DNA of 64,000 nt from Planctomycetota bacterium (GTDB lineage: Bacteria > Planctomycetota > Phycisphaerae > Phycisphaerales > UBA5793). Position numbers and translations under genes: made by a program. The DNA is taken from the NCBI GenBank assembly GCA_013112555.1, contig JABFGK010000001.1, forward strand, positions 2,516,581 through 2,580,580, in the 5' to 3' direction. The notes under the pieces are model-generated. The model worked only from the letters and a program-made list of their open reading frames with translations, had not been told where the DNA came from and searched no databases. This document shows positions 27,126 through 35,571 of this stretch, one piece after another (position 1 is the first letter of the stretch; every line of letters starts with the position of its first letter).

Positions 27126-27282
27126 CAACTCAATCCGTCCTCGCCCGCTCACCCGACTGACCTGCCGTCGTCTGATTCACACCGCTGAATCCTATGCCGT
27201 CTCACCCCGGATTGCACGGCTGCGGGCAGCCCACAATTCCCTCCCTGCCACGCGCTCGCACGACCTACTACAATGGCAGACC

Positions 27283-28872
27283 ATGACCACGAAATACACG
27301 AGTACCGATATGCCATCTGCCTCGCTCCGATCGACCCCCTCGATCCGCCTCCTGCTGCCGATCCTGTTCGTCATCGCGATCACGGCGGTCGGCGGTTGTG
27401 CAGCCACCCACTTTGATGACCCCGTCGAGGCCATGACGAGTCGCGCGCTCACCCAGGCCGAGGTCATCAATGCCATGCGGCAGGCCGAGGCCGAACAGCC
27501 GGACAATGAACTGCGCCTCAAGGCCCTTCGGAACATGATCACCGAAACCGGCTACACCCTGGCCGTGCGCACGGAAGCCTGCAACGAACTCCTGGCCTAC
27601 GACGAGCAGGCTGCCCGCGTGCTCCTGCGCCTCCGGTTGCCCTACATGATGACCTGGGATTTCATCGAATATCTCTGCGACGAGGCGACTGCCAACAACT
27701 GGACCGACTTTACCTCATCACTCATCCGCTCCCTCTCCCGGCCGGCCCCGATGCTCGACTTCAATGATCGGCCCGAACGCAAGGCATTGCTGACTTTGTA
27801 CCCCGATCGCGACCTCCAGGAGATCATCTTCGAATACATCCGGCAGCCGAGCCCGAATGCCATTGAGGCCGAGTGGCGACTCAAGGCCTGGGAACTGCTG
27901 GCCAAGACCGGGCAGATCAACCCGCTGTTTGACCTGTTGCTGGGCGATCCCGACCCGAACGCAGGGACAGACCCGCTGCTTGATGAACTGCGATATGTGG
28001 CCGACGAACTCGGGATCATCCCGATCACCCGTGAGGAAATCCTCTGGCTTCGCCGACTCGCACAACCGGAGTACGCCGACTGGTGGCAGCAATGCAAGGA
28101 TACCGTCGCACCGATCGACCAGGAACGCCGGGCCGACATTCGTGTCCGCCATCTGGCCGTCCTCATTCAGGTACGTGCTTCGTTCCCCGAATGGCTCGAC
28201 ATGAGTCATGCCGACCTCTGTGCCGAGATGACCAACCGACTCGACGGCAGCCGCGACTTCGTCTTTGTCCATAACGTGGCCGACAAAGTGCTTTCTGATG
28301 AAGGGCTGCAGACGTTTGCAACCTGGCAGGACAAACTCGCCTGGCCCGACCTGCTGGCCGTCCGGCTCGCCGATGAGATCCTGTCCGACCCGCGCGTGCA
28401 GCAGGAACTCATGGCACAGGCCGAGGCCGATCGCGGCGACACCTCCACGGAGCACGGCGGCGTGCTGACCATGCAGCAACCCGAAGGCGCTGCCGAGCCG
28501 CAGCCAACCGTCATCCCGTTCTCACCACGGTATCGCGGCAATGACTACAAGTTCTTCGCACCCGATGAAATGGTCGTGGCAGGGTACACGGCCCCGTTCC
28601 ACTATCACTTCCATGCTCAGAAAGCGAACAACCGCGAATATGCCGGCCCGGGCCTCGGCGACCTCCAATACGCAGAGGCCATGGGAATCAACGGCATCGT
28701 CCTCACCACCGTCGGGTCACGATCTATTAACATGGATTACTATCAGCCGGCTCCTCGCATCTTCCAAACAGAACAGAAGATGACGGACAAGCAGGATTCC
28801 TCCGACAACGAGGGATTATTGAAGTATCACCCTGCTGTCATCGAACTCGGAACGTATGAAGTCAAGCGCTAG
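27283..28872 (+). CDS. lipoprotein with helical body and unrecognised HxH-containing C-terminal domain
   Basis: A 529-residue protein (ATG 27310 is an alternative start). A signal peptide with lipobox (LFVIAITAVGGC) anchors it. Residues ~60-380 are mostly helical with repeated acidic and leucine-rich segments like an armadillo/HEAT array. Residues ~425-529 form a distinct domain: FHYHFHAQKANNREYAGPGL, GDLQYAEAMGINGIVLTTVG and a terminal ELGTYEV. The paired histidines followed by a GxGDL segment resemble metal-site layouts of some JAB- or DUF4329-type domains, but I cannot assign a family. No neighbour shares its direction except the carboxypeptidase 59 bp downstream. Confidence 0.6.
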   Translation: MTTKYTSTDMPSASLRSTPSIRLLLPILFVIAITAVGGCAATHFDDPVEAMTSRALTQAEVINAMRQAEAEQPDNELRLKALRNMITETGYTLAVRTEACNELLAYDEQAARVLLRLRLPYMMTWDFIEYLCDEATANNWTDFTSSLIRSLSRPAPMLDFNDRPERKALLTLYPDRDLQEIIFEYIRQPSPNAIEAEWRLKAWELLAKTGQINPLFDLLLGDPDPNAGTDPLLDELRYVADELGIIPITREEILWLRRLAQPEYADWWQQCKDTVAPIDQERRADIRVRHLAVLIQVRASFPEWLDMSHADLCAEMTNRLDGSRDFVFVHNVADKVLSDEGLQTFATWQDKLAWPDLLAVRLADEILSDPRVQQELMAQAEADRGDTSTEHGGVLTMQQPEGAAEPQPTVIPFSPRYRGNDYKFFAPDEMVVAGYTAPFHYHFHAQKANNREYAGPGLGDLQYAEAMGINGIVLTTVGSRSINMDYYQPAPRIFQTEQKMTDKQDSSDNEGLLKYHPAVIELGTYEVKR

Positions 28873-28897
28873 TCGAATACGCACACCGCCGGGAAAG

Positions 28898-28919
28898 CCC
28901 ACGGATCTGAATTCGTGGG
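28898..28919. repeat. CCCACGGAT hairpin of the AAGCCCAC family
   Basis: CCCACGGAT pairs with ATTCGTGGG (one G-T) around 4 nt, preceded by AAAG. Family members recur at 29763, 29872 and 51228. It lies between two co-directional genes. Confidence 0.65.
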
Positions 28920-28931
28920 GTACAAAGCCCA

Positions 28932-29726
28932 ATGCACGACACTCGTCCTCCATTCCTTCCCCTCGTCCTCGCCACCCCACTGATCCTCCTTTCAGCCTGT
29001 GCGTCCCAGCAAGCCCCTTCCCTCACTACCGATACGACACCATCTGACGCGCACACACAAGTGCTCATTGAGCCAGCCCCGCCGATCGGCATTCGATCCG
29101 TCATCGGCCGCTCGATTGAAGGCCGGCCGATCGAGGCGATTACCTTCACATCAGACTCGGCCACCTCAACCGTCCTCATTCTCTCGAGCATTCATGGCAA
29201 CGAGGATGCCGGCACGCCGCTGGTCGAACGGCTCGCTGATCATCTCACGGACTATCCTGCATCTCTTAATAACAAGACCGTCATTCTCGTACCCTGTGCC
29301 AACCCCGACGGCATGGACCGTCAGACCCGGTTCAATGCGCACGGCGTCGATTTGAATCGCAACTTCCCTGCGGACAACTTCCGGACTTCACGGCGCTCTG
29401 GGCTGTCCCCGCTGAGCGAACCTGAGTCGATCGCGTTATTTAATGTCATACGTGATTGCTCGCCGAGTGTGATCATCACGATCCATCAGCCGCTTGCCTG
29501 TGTTGATTACGATGGGCCGGGCTATGAGGTAGCGGCGGCCATGTCGAGCGCCTGCGGGCTGCCGGTGAACAAACTCGGCGCTCAACCCGGCTCACTCGGC
29601 GCCTATGCCGGCGAAACGCTCGGGATCCCGATCATCACGCTCGAACTCCCTGCCTCGGCAGACCGCATGAGCGCCAATGAACTCTGGACGACCTACAGCC
29701 CGGCACTGCTGGTGATATTGGAATAG
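28932..29726 (+). CDS. M14-family zinc carboxypeptidase lipoprotein, MpaA-like
   Basis: A 264-residue protein with signal and lipobox (PLILLSACAS). Zinc ligands are in SSIHGNEDAG (His and Glu) and IITIHQPLAC (His). The substrate-binding NPDGMDRQTRFNAHGVDLNR contains the conserved Asn-Arg pair, and ITLELP gives the catalytic Glu. The wording is closest to murein-peptide amidase MpaA and related zinc peptidases, which trim meso-diaminopimelate-containing wall peptides. The lipid anchor suggests action in the periplasm. It follows the preceding lipoprotein by 59 bp with a hairpin in between. Confidence 0.85.
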   Translation: MHDTRPPFLPLVLATPLILLSACASQQAPSLTTDTTPSDAHTQVLIEPAPPIGIRSVIGRSIEGRPIEAITFTSDSATSTVLILSSIHGNEDAGTPLVERLADHLTDYPASLNNKTVILVPCANPDGMDRQTRFNAHGVDLNRNFPADNFRTSRRSGLSPLSEPESIALFNVIRDCSPSVIITIHQPLACVDYDGPGYEVAAAMSSACGLPVNKLGAQPGSLGAYAGETLGIPIITLELPASADRMSANELWTTYSPALLVILE

Positions 29727-29756
29727 CCCGCAGTGCGCCGGCGCGTCGCCCCCCGA

Positions 29757-29943
29757 GCCAAGCCCACAGATTCCAATCCGTGGGGTTCCGTAATGGATCA
29801 TGTATGGTGATCAAATGCGCGACCACGCGCGCGCTCCCCAAGGCACAACCAGGCGCAACCCCCGCGCCAAGCCCACGGATTCCAATCCGTGGGGTTCTGT
29901 AATGGATCATGTATGGTGATCAGATGCGCGACCACGCGCGCTC
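29757..29943. repeat. two direct repeats with embedded hairpins, 109-bp period
   Basis: Copies of ~80 bp start at 29757 and 29866 and differ at about four positions. Each opens with GCCAAGCCCAC, continues with a hairpin whose arms are CCCACGGATT and AATCCGTGGG (first copy has one change), then GGATCATGTATGGTGATCA and a GCGCGACCACGCGCGC stretch. The region 29727-30117 otherwise has no gene. Confidence 0.8.
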
Positions 29944-30117
29944 ATTCACCCACTCATCCCCTCACCCCCCCCTCCTCCCCCTCCAAACACCCCATTTTCA
30001 CTGACTTTCAAAAGTTTCTGAAACTTCCGCTCGCCAGTGACTCGTACATGGAATAGCCTCTGGCCAACAGTCATGCATGCATGCACTCCACCCACCTGAG
30101 ACAGGGTGCCCTGCGCC

Positions 30118-30774
30118 ATGAAGAAACGAACTCGCACCAAAAAGCAAGAGACACGCAAAACGCCGCCACCTGCCACGGCTGCGCCAACGCCAACACCCTC
30201 CGATGCCATCAACTGTGCCTCATGGGTCTCCTCGCAGGAAGCCATCCGCAAAGGCCAGGACCGATTCATTGCCATCTGGGGCGAAATGGGAACCTCATGG
30301 GGTATCCCGCGCACGATGGCTGAGGTCCATGCGCTTCTCTACCTTGCCGGCGAGCCGCTGTGCACCGATGACATCATGGACCGACTCCACATCAGTCGCG
30401 GCAGCGCCTCCATGTCCGTCCGCAGCCTGCTGGACTGGGGCGTCCTGAGCCGGGTCCACAAACGAGGCGACCGCAAGGAATACTTCCAGGCCGAGCAGGA
30501 TGTCTGGCGAATGTTCCGCACCATCCTCCGGGAGCGAAAACGACGCGAGATCGATCCCGTTCTCATGTCGCTGTATGAGTGCCGCGACCTCACCGGCCCG
30601 GACTCCGTCGGCCCCGAGGCCGATCGCTCCAACCCGGCAGTCCACGAACATAACGAGCGACTCGACCGCATGCTTGAATTCATGGAACTCGTCGATACCC
30701 TCGCCGACCAGTTCATCAGCCCGGCCGGCAAAGGACTGCGCGTCGCAGCAGGCCTGCTTGGAAAGGTGATGTGA
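30118..30774 (+). CDS. GbsR/MarR-type transcriptional regulator
   Basis: About 218 residues from ATG 30118. A Lys/Arg/Pro-rich N-terminus of ~35 residues is followed by WGEMGTSWGIPRTMAEVHAL and YLAGEPLCTDDIMDRLHISR, then GSASMSVRSLLDWGVLSRVH, the GbsR-like winged helix. GbsR proteins often sense small osmolytes such as choline or betaine, but no transporter or betaine gene is near. The downstream gene starts 6 nt after the stop, so the two form an operon. The long helical C-terminus resembles the dimer region. Confidence 0.82.
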   Translation: MKKRTRTKKQETRKTPPPATAAPTPTPSDAINCASWVSSQEAIRKGQDRFIAIWGEMGTSWGIPRTMAEVHALLYLAGEPLCTDDIMDRLHISRGSASMSVRSLLDWGVLSRVHKRGDRKEYFQAEQDVWRMFRTILRERKRREIDPVLMSLYECRDLTGPDSVGPEADRSNPAVHEHNERLDRMLEFMELVDTLADQFISPAGKGLRVAAGLLGKVM

Positions 30775-30780
30775 CACACA

Positions 30781-31482
30781 ATGTCCAGCGTCATGCACCA
30801 ACAACCTCAGCACCTGCAGAAGCAACAGCAGCGCGAGCAGCAATCAGGCACCAACGGCAGCCGGCAATCACGTCTGCCCATCCAGGTCATGCCCGTCACC
30901 GACCCGGCTGCCTCCGCTTCTTCAGCCGTTCCCGCGGCGCAATCGCTCACGTACTACACGGATCAACCTCAGACCGTCGTGCTGGCCCACCTCACCTGGC
31001 ACGTCCTGCCGGCAGCGCTTGACACAAACGACATCCTGAGCACACGCCATCTCACTCCCAGCCGCAAGGACAGTCGCGAGGCGGTTCTGGGCATGACCAT
31101 CATCCGCAAGTCAGCAGACTCAGATACCCCGGTGTACGAACTGCTTGCCTGGGCTTCGGTCGAGTGTGATGCATCCGATCCCTCTCAACGAGATGCGGTT
31201 TTTCATCACCTCACCAACGACGCTGCCCATCGGAACGGGGCTGTCCTCGGCACGGTCTCCATTGAGGCAAGTCAGGCCGACGGCAACACGACCGTTGCCA
31301 TCCGAGTCGAGCAAAACGGGCAGCGGGTCCTGGCGCTCTCCCGGACCGTAACGCCCGACGGCCGAACCGTCGACTGGGCCCAGAGCGATCTGCCCGAACG
31401 CTTCAACCTCGGTGGCGGGCAATACGAACTGCACGACATGCAGATCCACCCGGCACTGCTCCAACCACGGCCAGTTGCCTAG
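30781..31482 (+). CDS. unknown protein in operon with the GbsR-type regulator
   Basis: A 233-residue protein that I do not recognise. The first ~60 residues are Gln-, Ser- and Ala-rich and probably disordered (for example QHLQKQQQREQQ). Residues ~65-233 look like one soluble beta-rich domain with alternating hydrophobic strands (TVVLAHLTWHVLPA, VYELLAWASVECD, NTTVAIRVEQNGQRVLAL). No signal peptide, membrane span or known motif. Located 6 nt after the regulator gene, it may be its cofactor or target; that is inference. Confidence 0.5.
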   Translation: MSSVMHQQPQHLQKQQQREQQSGTNGSRQSRLPIQVMPVTDPAASASSAVPAAQSLTYYTDQPQTVVLAHLTWHVLPAALDTNDILSTRHLTPSRKDSREAVLGMTIIRKSADSDTPVYELLAWASVECDASDPSQRDAVFHHLTNDAAHRNGAVLGTVSIEASQADGNTTVAIRVEQNGQRVLALSRTVTPDGRTVDWAQSDLPERFNLGGGQYELHDMQIHPALLQPRPVA

Positions 31483-31665
31483 ACGCACTCGCCGAAGCGA
31501 CCCGCTGGCAGAATCATGCCTGCACACGCCCGAATGTGCAGTGCCATTTTCGGTGCCTGGCAATCGAGTTCAAACCGGACCGCTCGCCCGTCCGTATAAT
31601 GGGCCTCAGGATCGCTGCGACAGTGCTGCCGTCCGAAATCGGCCGGACAACCAACGGGTGTGGTG

Positions 31666-34600
31666 ATGACAGAATGCGATTGCCTTCATAGACCGGATCG
31701 GTTCACGCTGCCGTCGCTCCGTCGCGCTGCCGGGACGAGCGCGCTGGCCGCTTTGGCATTGATATGCACCCTACTCCTCCCGACTGCACACAGCGCGATC
31801 GCCCAGAATCAGAACCTGCCCGCTCAAGAACAGCCACCGCAGCAGACCGAACCGCCGGCGGCCGACCCGACGCTCGTCCTCGACGCGCTGCGGCAGCAAC
31901 TTCGAGCGCAACTGACTGTCGAGAACCTGACGGCCCTTCGTGCGCAATACAACACCCCGGATCAGCAGCCGGACGATGCGACCCGGGCGCTGCTTGATGG
32001 GCTGGATCGAGCGATCGCCTCAGTCGAAGCGGCCAATCGAGCCGTGAGTGAAGCGGCCCACTTTCAGGAGGAGATCGACAGCGCCCAGGTGTTGCTGACG
32101 GCCATCAATGCTGAACTGGCCGAGGCCCCGCCCGATGTCACGATTGCAGACTCCGAAGAAATGCCTCTGGCTGAGCGCAAGCAACAGCAGACCCAGGCAG
32201 AGGCCGCCCTGCGTACGGCGCGCGAGGAGGCTGCCAAACTTGATACCGAGCGCACGAGACGCGAGAGCCGCAAGGTCACCCTGCCGGCTGACGTCGCTCG
32301 CACGCAGCAGCGTCTCGATGAACTGGCTCGGGAGTTGCTTGAGGCTGCAGCAGCCGTCGACGTTGAAGCGCCATCCGGGCGCGTCAAACTCCTGCGCCTG
32401 TTTGCCGAGGAACTCCAGCGTCGACAGACGGCCGTCGCTCTCGAAAAGGAACAGCGCTGGATAGATGCCCGCGCCGGCACACTCCAGGCTCGCCTTGCAC
32501 AGGCCGGCCGACGGGTCACCCAGGCGGATCGCAAGCTCGCCCTCTGGCGCCAAAGTGTGCTGAAAAAGGAACAGGACGAGAACGCCCAACGGGCTGCCGA
32601 AGCGCAACGCCAACTCGCTGCACTGATGCAAGCCGCCGAGGCGCATCCTGCCGTTCAGAAACTCGCCTCCGAATACGCCGTCCTGACCAACAAACGCATT
32701 GAACTCACCACCCAACTCCAGCAGGCCCGTGCCGACCTCGACCGGGTCGAGGCGTTGTATACCGACACCTATACCAACTTCGTCGAGTCCGTCAAACTCG
32801 TCACTGAAGTCGGTCTCACCAACACCATCGGTCAGATTCTCCTGGCACGACGGGCAGACCTCCCCGACCTCCGCCATCATCAGCAGGCGCTCGACCACCG
32901 CCAGTCCCAGATGTCCGATGCCCTGGCCCGAGCCTTCCAACTCGATTCCCGTGTTGTGGAAACACGCGATCCCGGCGTGGCTGTCCAACGCATTATGGAT
33001 GCGCTCGAACCCTGGCAGGAGCCGACCGGGACACGCCCGATCACCGAGGAGGAACGGCAGGCGATCAAGACCCAGATCGACCAACTCATCCGCGACATCT
33101 ATACCGCCATCGTCGGGACCGACGGTCAGAATGGCCAGCAGCGCGCACTCGAAGACTACACCGAGGTCCTGCTCCAACTCGACCACCTCGAAACCCTGCT
33201 GATCCGACTCACCCGGGATTACTCAGCCTTCATTGATCAACGCGTCCTCTGGATCCGCAGCAGTGAACCCATCACGCCGACTGACTTGGCCCGCAGTGCG
33301 CACGTCGCAACCGAACTGTCTGATCCGACGGTTTGGAAGAGCGTCCTCACACGGCTGAAGACGACGGCACGTCACCAGCCCGAGCGCTATACCTGGGCCG
33401 CCCTGGCAGCGATCGGCGTGCTGCTGTCACTCGCCTTCCGCTTCCGCGCGCGACGCCGATTGCGGGAGATTGCGCGGCACGTGGCAAAGCCGCGACTCAA
33501 TCCGCGCTTTTTCAATACGGTCAATGCCCTGGCACTGACAGTCTTCTTTGCCACGCCCACGGCCCTGATTCTTGCGCTGGCAGGAAGCGTGGCACTCATC
33601 TGCGCTGATGTGTCCGAGATGATGTCGGCCGCCGGTCAGGCCCTCCTGATGACCTCGATCTATGCGTTCGTCCTCTTCTTTGCGAGGAGCGCCTGTCGCA
33701 CCGACGGGCTGGCGATGGCGCACTTCGGATGGGGGCAGCGCCAGGTCGCAGCCACTCGAAGGCACCTCACATGGCTGGGCATCGTCGTGATCCCGACCGT
33801 GGCAGCCACCATGTTCGGCCGCCATGCCATCGTCACGGGTGCCGGTGCCTCGCCGCGCGAATCGCTGGCCCGTATCGGCTTCACACTGAGCATGCTGGCC
33901 CTGTCCGCATTTGCGTTTGTCATCTTCCGGCCGGGCGGGCTCATCCTTTCGTCGTTCATGGCACGGAATCGTGGCGGGTGGATCGATCGGCTCCGTCACA
34001 TCTGGTTCTTCGTCACCTGGGGGGCCCCGCTCCTGTTGGCTGCCCTCGCTGCAGTCGGATGGTTTTATACGGCCTTCCGCCTCGGGCGCAGCCTCTGGAA
34101 CACCTACGCGCTGGCGCTGTGCTTGATGCTGATCTACGGGCTCTTCCAACGATGGCTCAATGTCGCCGCCCGGCGACTTGCCATCGAACAGGCACGCAAA
34201 CGCCGAGAAGCAGCCGCGGCCGCCGCTGCAGCCGCTCAGAACGCAGAATCTGAGTCCGCCAAGGAATCAAGCCAGGTCGCAGTCACGCCACCGCCTCCCA
34301 TCGATGATGAGCATGACCTGGTGATCCCGAACGCGAATGAGCAAACGCTCAAACTGCTCCGCAGTTCGCTCGGCCTGACCACGCTTCTGGCCCTGTACCT
34401 CATCTGGTCCAGCGTCCTGCCGGCCCTCACCATGCTCGACCGAGTCGAACTCTGGCCATCGCCGCATATCCTCCCGGCACGCCAGGTCGAGTTCCCGCCG
34501 ATCCTCCTGTCCGATGAAACACACCCGGCCATCGCGACCAGCGCGCTGATGACAGGCCCCGCCCGCCCTGCTGCCTCTGCAGCCGATGAGAGCCTGAGCG

Positions 34601-34710
34601 ACATCAGCAAGCGCAGCGACCAGACCACCGTTACGCGCAATGACACGGAGTCCGTCCGTCCCACTCCCCGTCTCGGGTTTCAGCCCCGGTGCGAACAGCA
34701 ACGCCAGTGA
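31666..34710 (+). CDS. MscK/KefA-like mechanosensitive channel, N-terminal part (frame break before the MscS domain)
   Basis: About 1014 residues from ATG 31666. A signal region (ALAALALICTLLLPTAHS) precedes a ~500-residue periplasmic coiled-coil rich in Ala, Glu, Gln and Arg. Several membrane spans lie in the last ~450 residues (WAALAAIGVLLSLAF, VFFATPTALILALAGSVAL, LLMTSIYAFVLFF, HLTWLGIVVIPTVAATMF). This is the sensor half of the large MscK-type channels. The frame ends at 34710 just before the pore-forming MscS domain, which continues at 34640-35566 one base out of phase. The break lies near the GGGTTTCAGCCCC stretch at 34675. The whole should be one ~1300-residue protein. Confidence 0.78.
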   Translation: MTECDCLHRPDRFTLPSLRRAAGTSALAALALICTLLLPTAHSAIAQNQNLPAQEQPPQQTEPPAADPTLVLDALRQQLRAQLTVENLTALRAQYNTPDQQPDDATRALLDGLDRAIASVEAANRAVSEAAHFQEEIDSAQVLLTAINAELAEAPPDVTIADSEEMPLAERKQQQTQAEAALRTAREEAAKLDTERTRRESRKVTLPADVARTQQRLDELARELLEAAAAVDVEAPSGRVKLLRLFAEELQRRQTAVALEKEQRWIDARAGTLQARLAQAGRRVTQADRKLALWRQSVLKKEQDENAQRAAEAQRQLAALMQAAEAHPAVQKLASEYAVLTNKRIELTTQLQQARADLDRVEALYTDTYTNFVESVKLVTEVGLTNTIGQILLARRADLPDLRHHQQALDHRQSQMSDALARAFQLDSRVVETRDPGVAVQRIMDALEPWQEPTGTRPITEEERQAIKTQIDQLIRDIYTAIVGTDGQNGQQRALEDYTEVLLQLDHLETLLIRLTRDYSAFIDQRVLWIRSSEPITPTDLARSAHVATELSDPTVWKSVLTRLKTTARHQPERYTWAALAAIGVLLSLAFRFRARRRLREIARHVAKPRLNPRFFNTVNALALTVFFATPTALILALAGSVALICADVSEMMSAAGQALLMTSIYAFVLFFARSACRTDGLAMAHFGWGQRQVAATRRHLTWLGIVVIPTVAATMFGRHAIVTGAGASPRESLARIGFTLSMLALSAFAFVIFRPGGLILSSFMARNRGGWIDRLRHIWFFVTWGAPLLLAALAAVGWFYTAFRLGRSLWNTYALALCLMLIYGLFQRWLNVAARRLAIEQARKRREAAAAAAAAAQNAESESAKESSQVAVTPPPPIDDEHDLVIPNANEQTLKLLRSSLGLTTLLALYLIWSSVLPALTMLDRVELWPSPHILPARQVEFPPILLSDETHPAIATSALMTGPARPAASAADESLSDISKRSDQTTVTRNDTESVRPTPRLGFQPRCEQQRQ

Positions 34711-35566
34711 CTCCGGTGCAGCCGATCTCGAACAGACCATCATTACCCTCGGCAATGTCATGATTGCCATTCTCATCGCGTTCATTACCGTCATGGCAGC
34801 CCGCAATATCCCCGGCGTACTTGAAATCATCCTCCTGCAACGACTCCCGCTCGATCGCAGCACACGATATGCCATCACGACCGTGGCCCGGTATCTCCTT
34901 GTGATCGTCGGCGTCAGCCTGACCTTCGGGGCCATCGGCATCGGCTGGTCGCGCATCCAATGGCTCGTGGCCGCCCTCACCTTCGGCCTCGCTTTCGGGC
35001 TCCAGGAGATCTTTGCGAACTTCATCTCCGGACTCATCATCCTGGCCGAACGACCCATCCGCATCGGCGACACCGTCACGATCGGCGACATCAACGGCAC
35101 CGTCTCACGCATCCGCATGCGCGCCACCACCATCACCGATTGGAACCTCAAGGAACTCGTCGTCCCGAACAAGGAGTTCATCACCGGGCAACTTATTAAC
35201 TGGTCGCTGTCCGACCCGACGATCCGCCTCATCGTCCCCGTCGGCGTTGCGTACGGCTCTGATGTCGAGAAGGTCAGGCGAACTCTCCTCCGCGTCGCCG
35301 ATGCCGATGTTAACATCCTCGACGTCCCGGAGCCGCGCGTCATCTTCATGGGCTTCGGCGCCAGCTCCCTCGATTTTGAACTCCGCGTCTTCCTGCCCTC
35401 AATCGAGTACTTCGTTGCGTGTCGCGACACACTCAATACTGCCATCGACCGAGAGTTCCGCAAGGCGAAGGTCGAAATCCCCTTCCCGCAACGCGATTTG
35501 CATGTCCGCTCGTGGACCCCGGAACTCATGGTCAAACACCCACCTTCGGACACACCATCTGATTGA
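34640..35566 (+). CDS. MscK/KefA-like mechanosensitive channel, MscS pore domain part
   Basis: A 308-residue frame that overlaps the preceding one by 71 bp in another phase. It has membrane spans (VMIAILIAFITVMAA, YLLVIVGVSLTFGAIGIGW), the TM3 pore helix (WLVAALTFGLAFGLQEIFAN) and the MscS beta domain (RIGDTVTIGDINGTVSRIRM, VPNKEFITGQLINWSLSD). Such a domain alone could form a channel, but the join with the sensor half is probably the true protein. No ribosome-binding site is seen for the second frame, so an indel, real or in the assembly, is more likely than two genes. The sulfotransferase gene begins 5 nt after its stop. Confidence 0.78.
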   Translation: MTRSPSVPLPVSGFSPGANSNASDSGAADLEQTIITLGNVMIAILIAFITVMAARNIPGVLEIILLQRLPLDRSTRYAITTVARYLLVIVGVSLTFGAIGIGWSRIQWLVAALTFGLAFGLQEIFANFISGLIILAERPIRIGDTVTIGDINGTVSRIRMRATTITDWNLKELVVPNKEFITGQLINWSLSDPTIRLIVPVGVAYGSDVEKVRRTLLRVADADVNILDVPEPRVIFMGFGASSLDFELRVFLPSIEYFVACRDTLNTAIDREFRKAKVEIPFPQRDLHVRSWTPELMVKHPPSDTPSD

Positions 35567-35571
35567 GACGA

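Noticed and set aside
29757..29943. CRISPR array
   Set aside because: Only two ~80-bp copies with a single ~30-bp spacer and no cas gene; the units hold their own hairpins.
32020..33186. 388-codon open frame antisense to the MscK-like gene
   Set aside because: High GC leaves long antisense frames; the opposite frame has signal, coiled-coil and membrane spans of a known family.
34640..34710. Programmed ribosomal frameshift in the channel gene
   Set aside because: No slippery heptamer, downstream stem or internal Shine-Dalgarno-like stimulator was seen; an indel is simpler.
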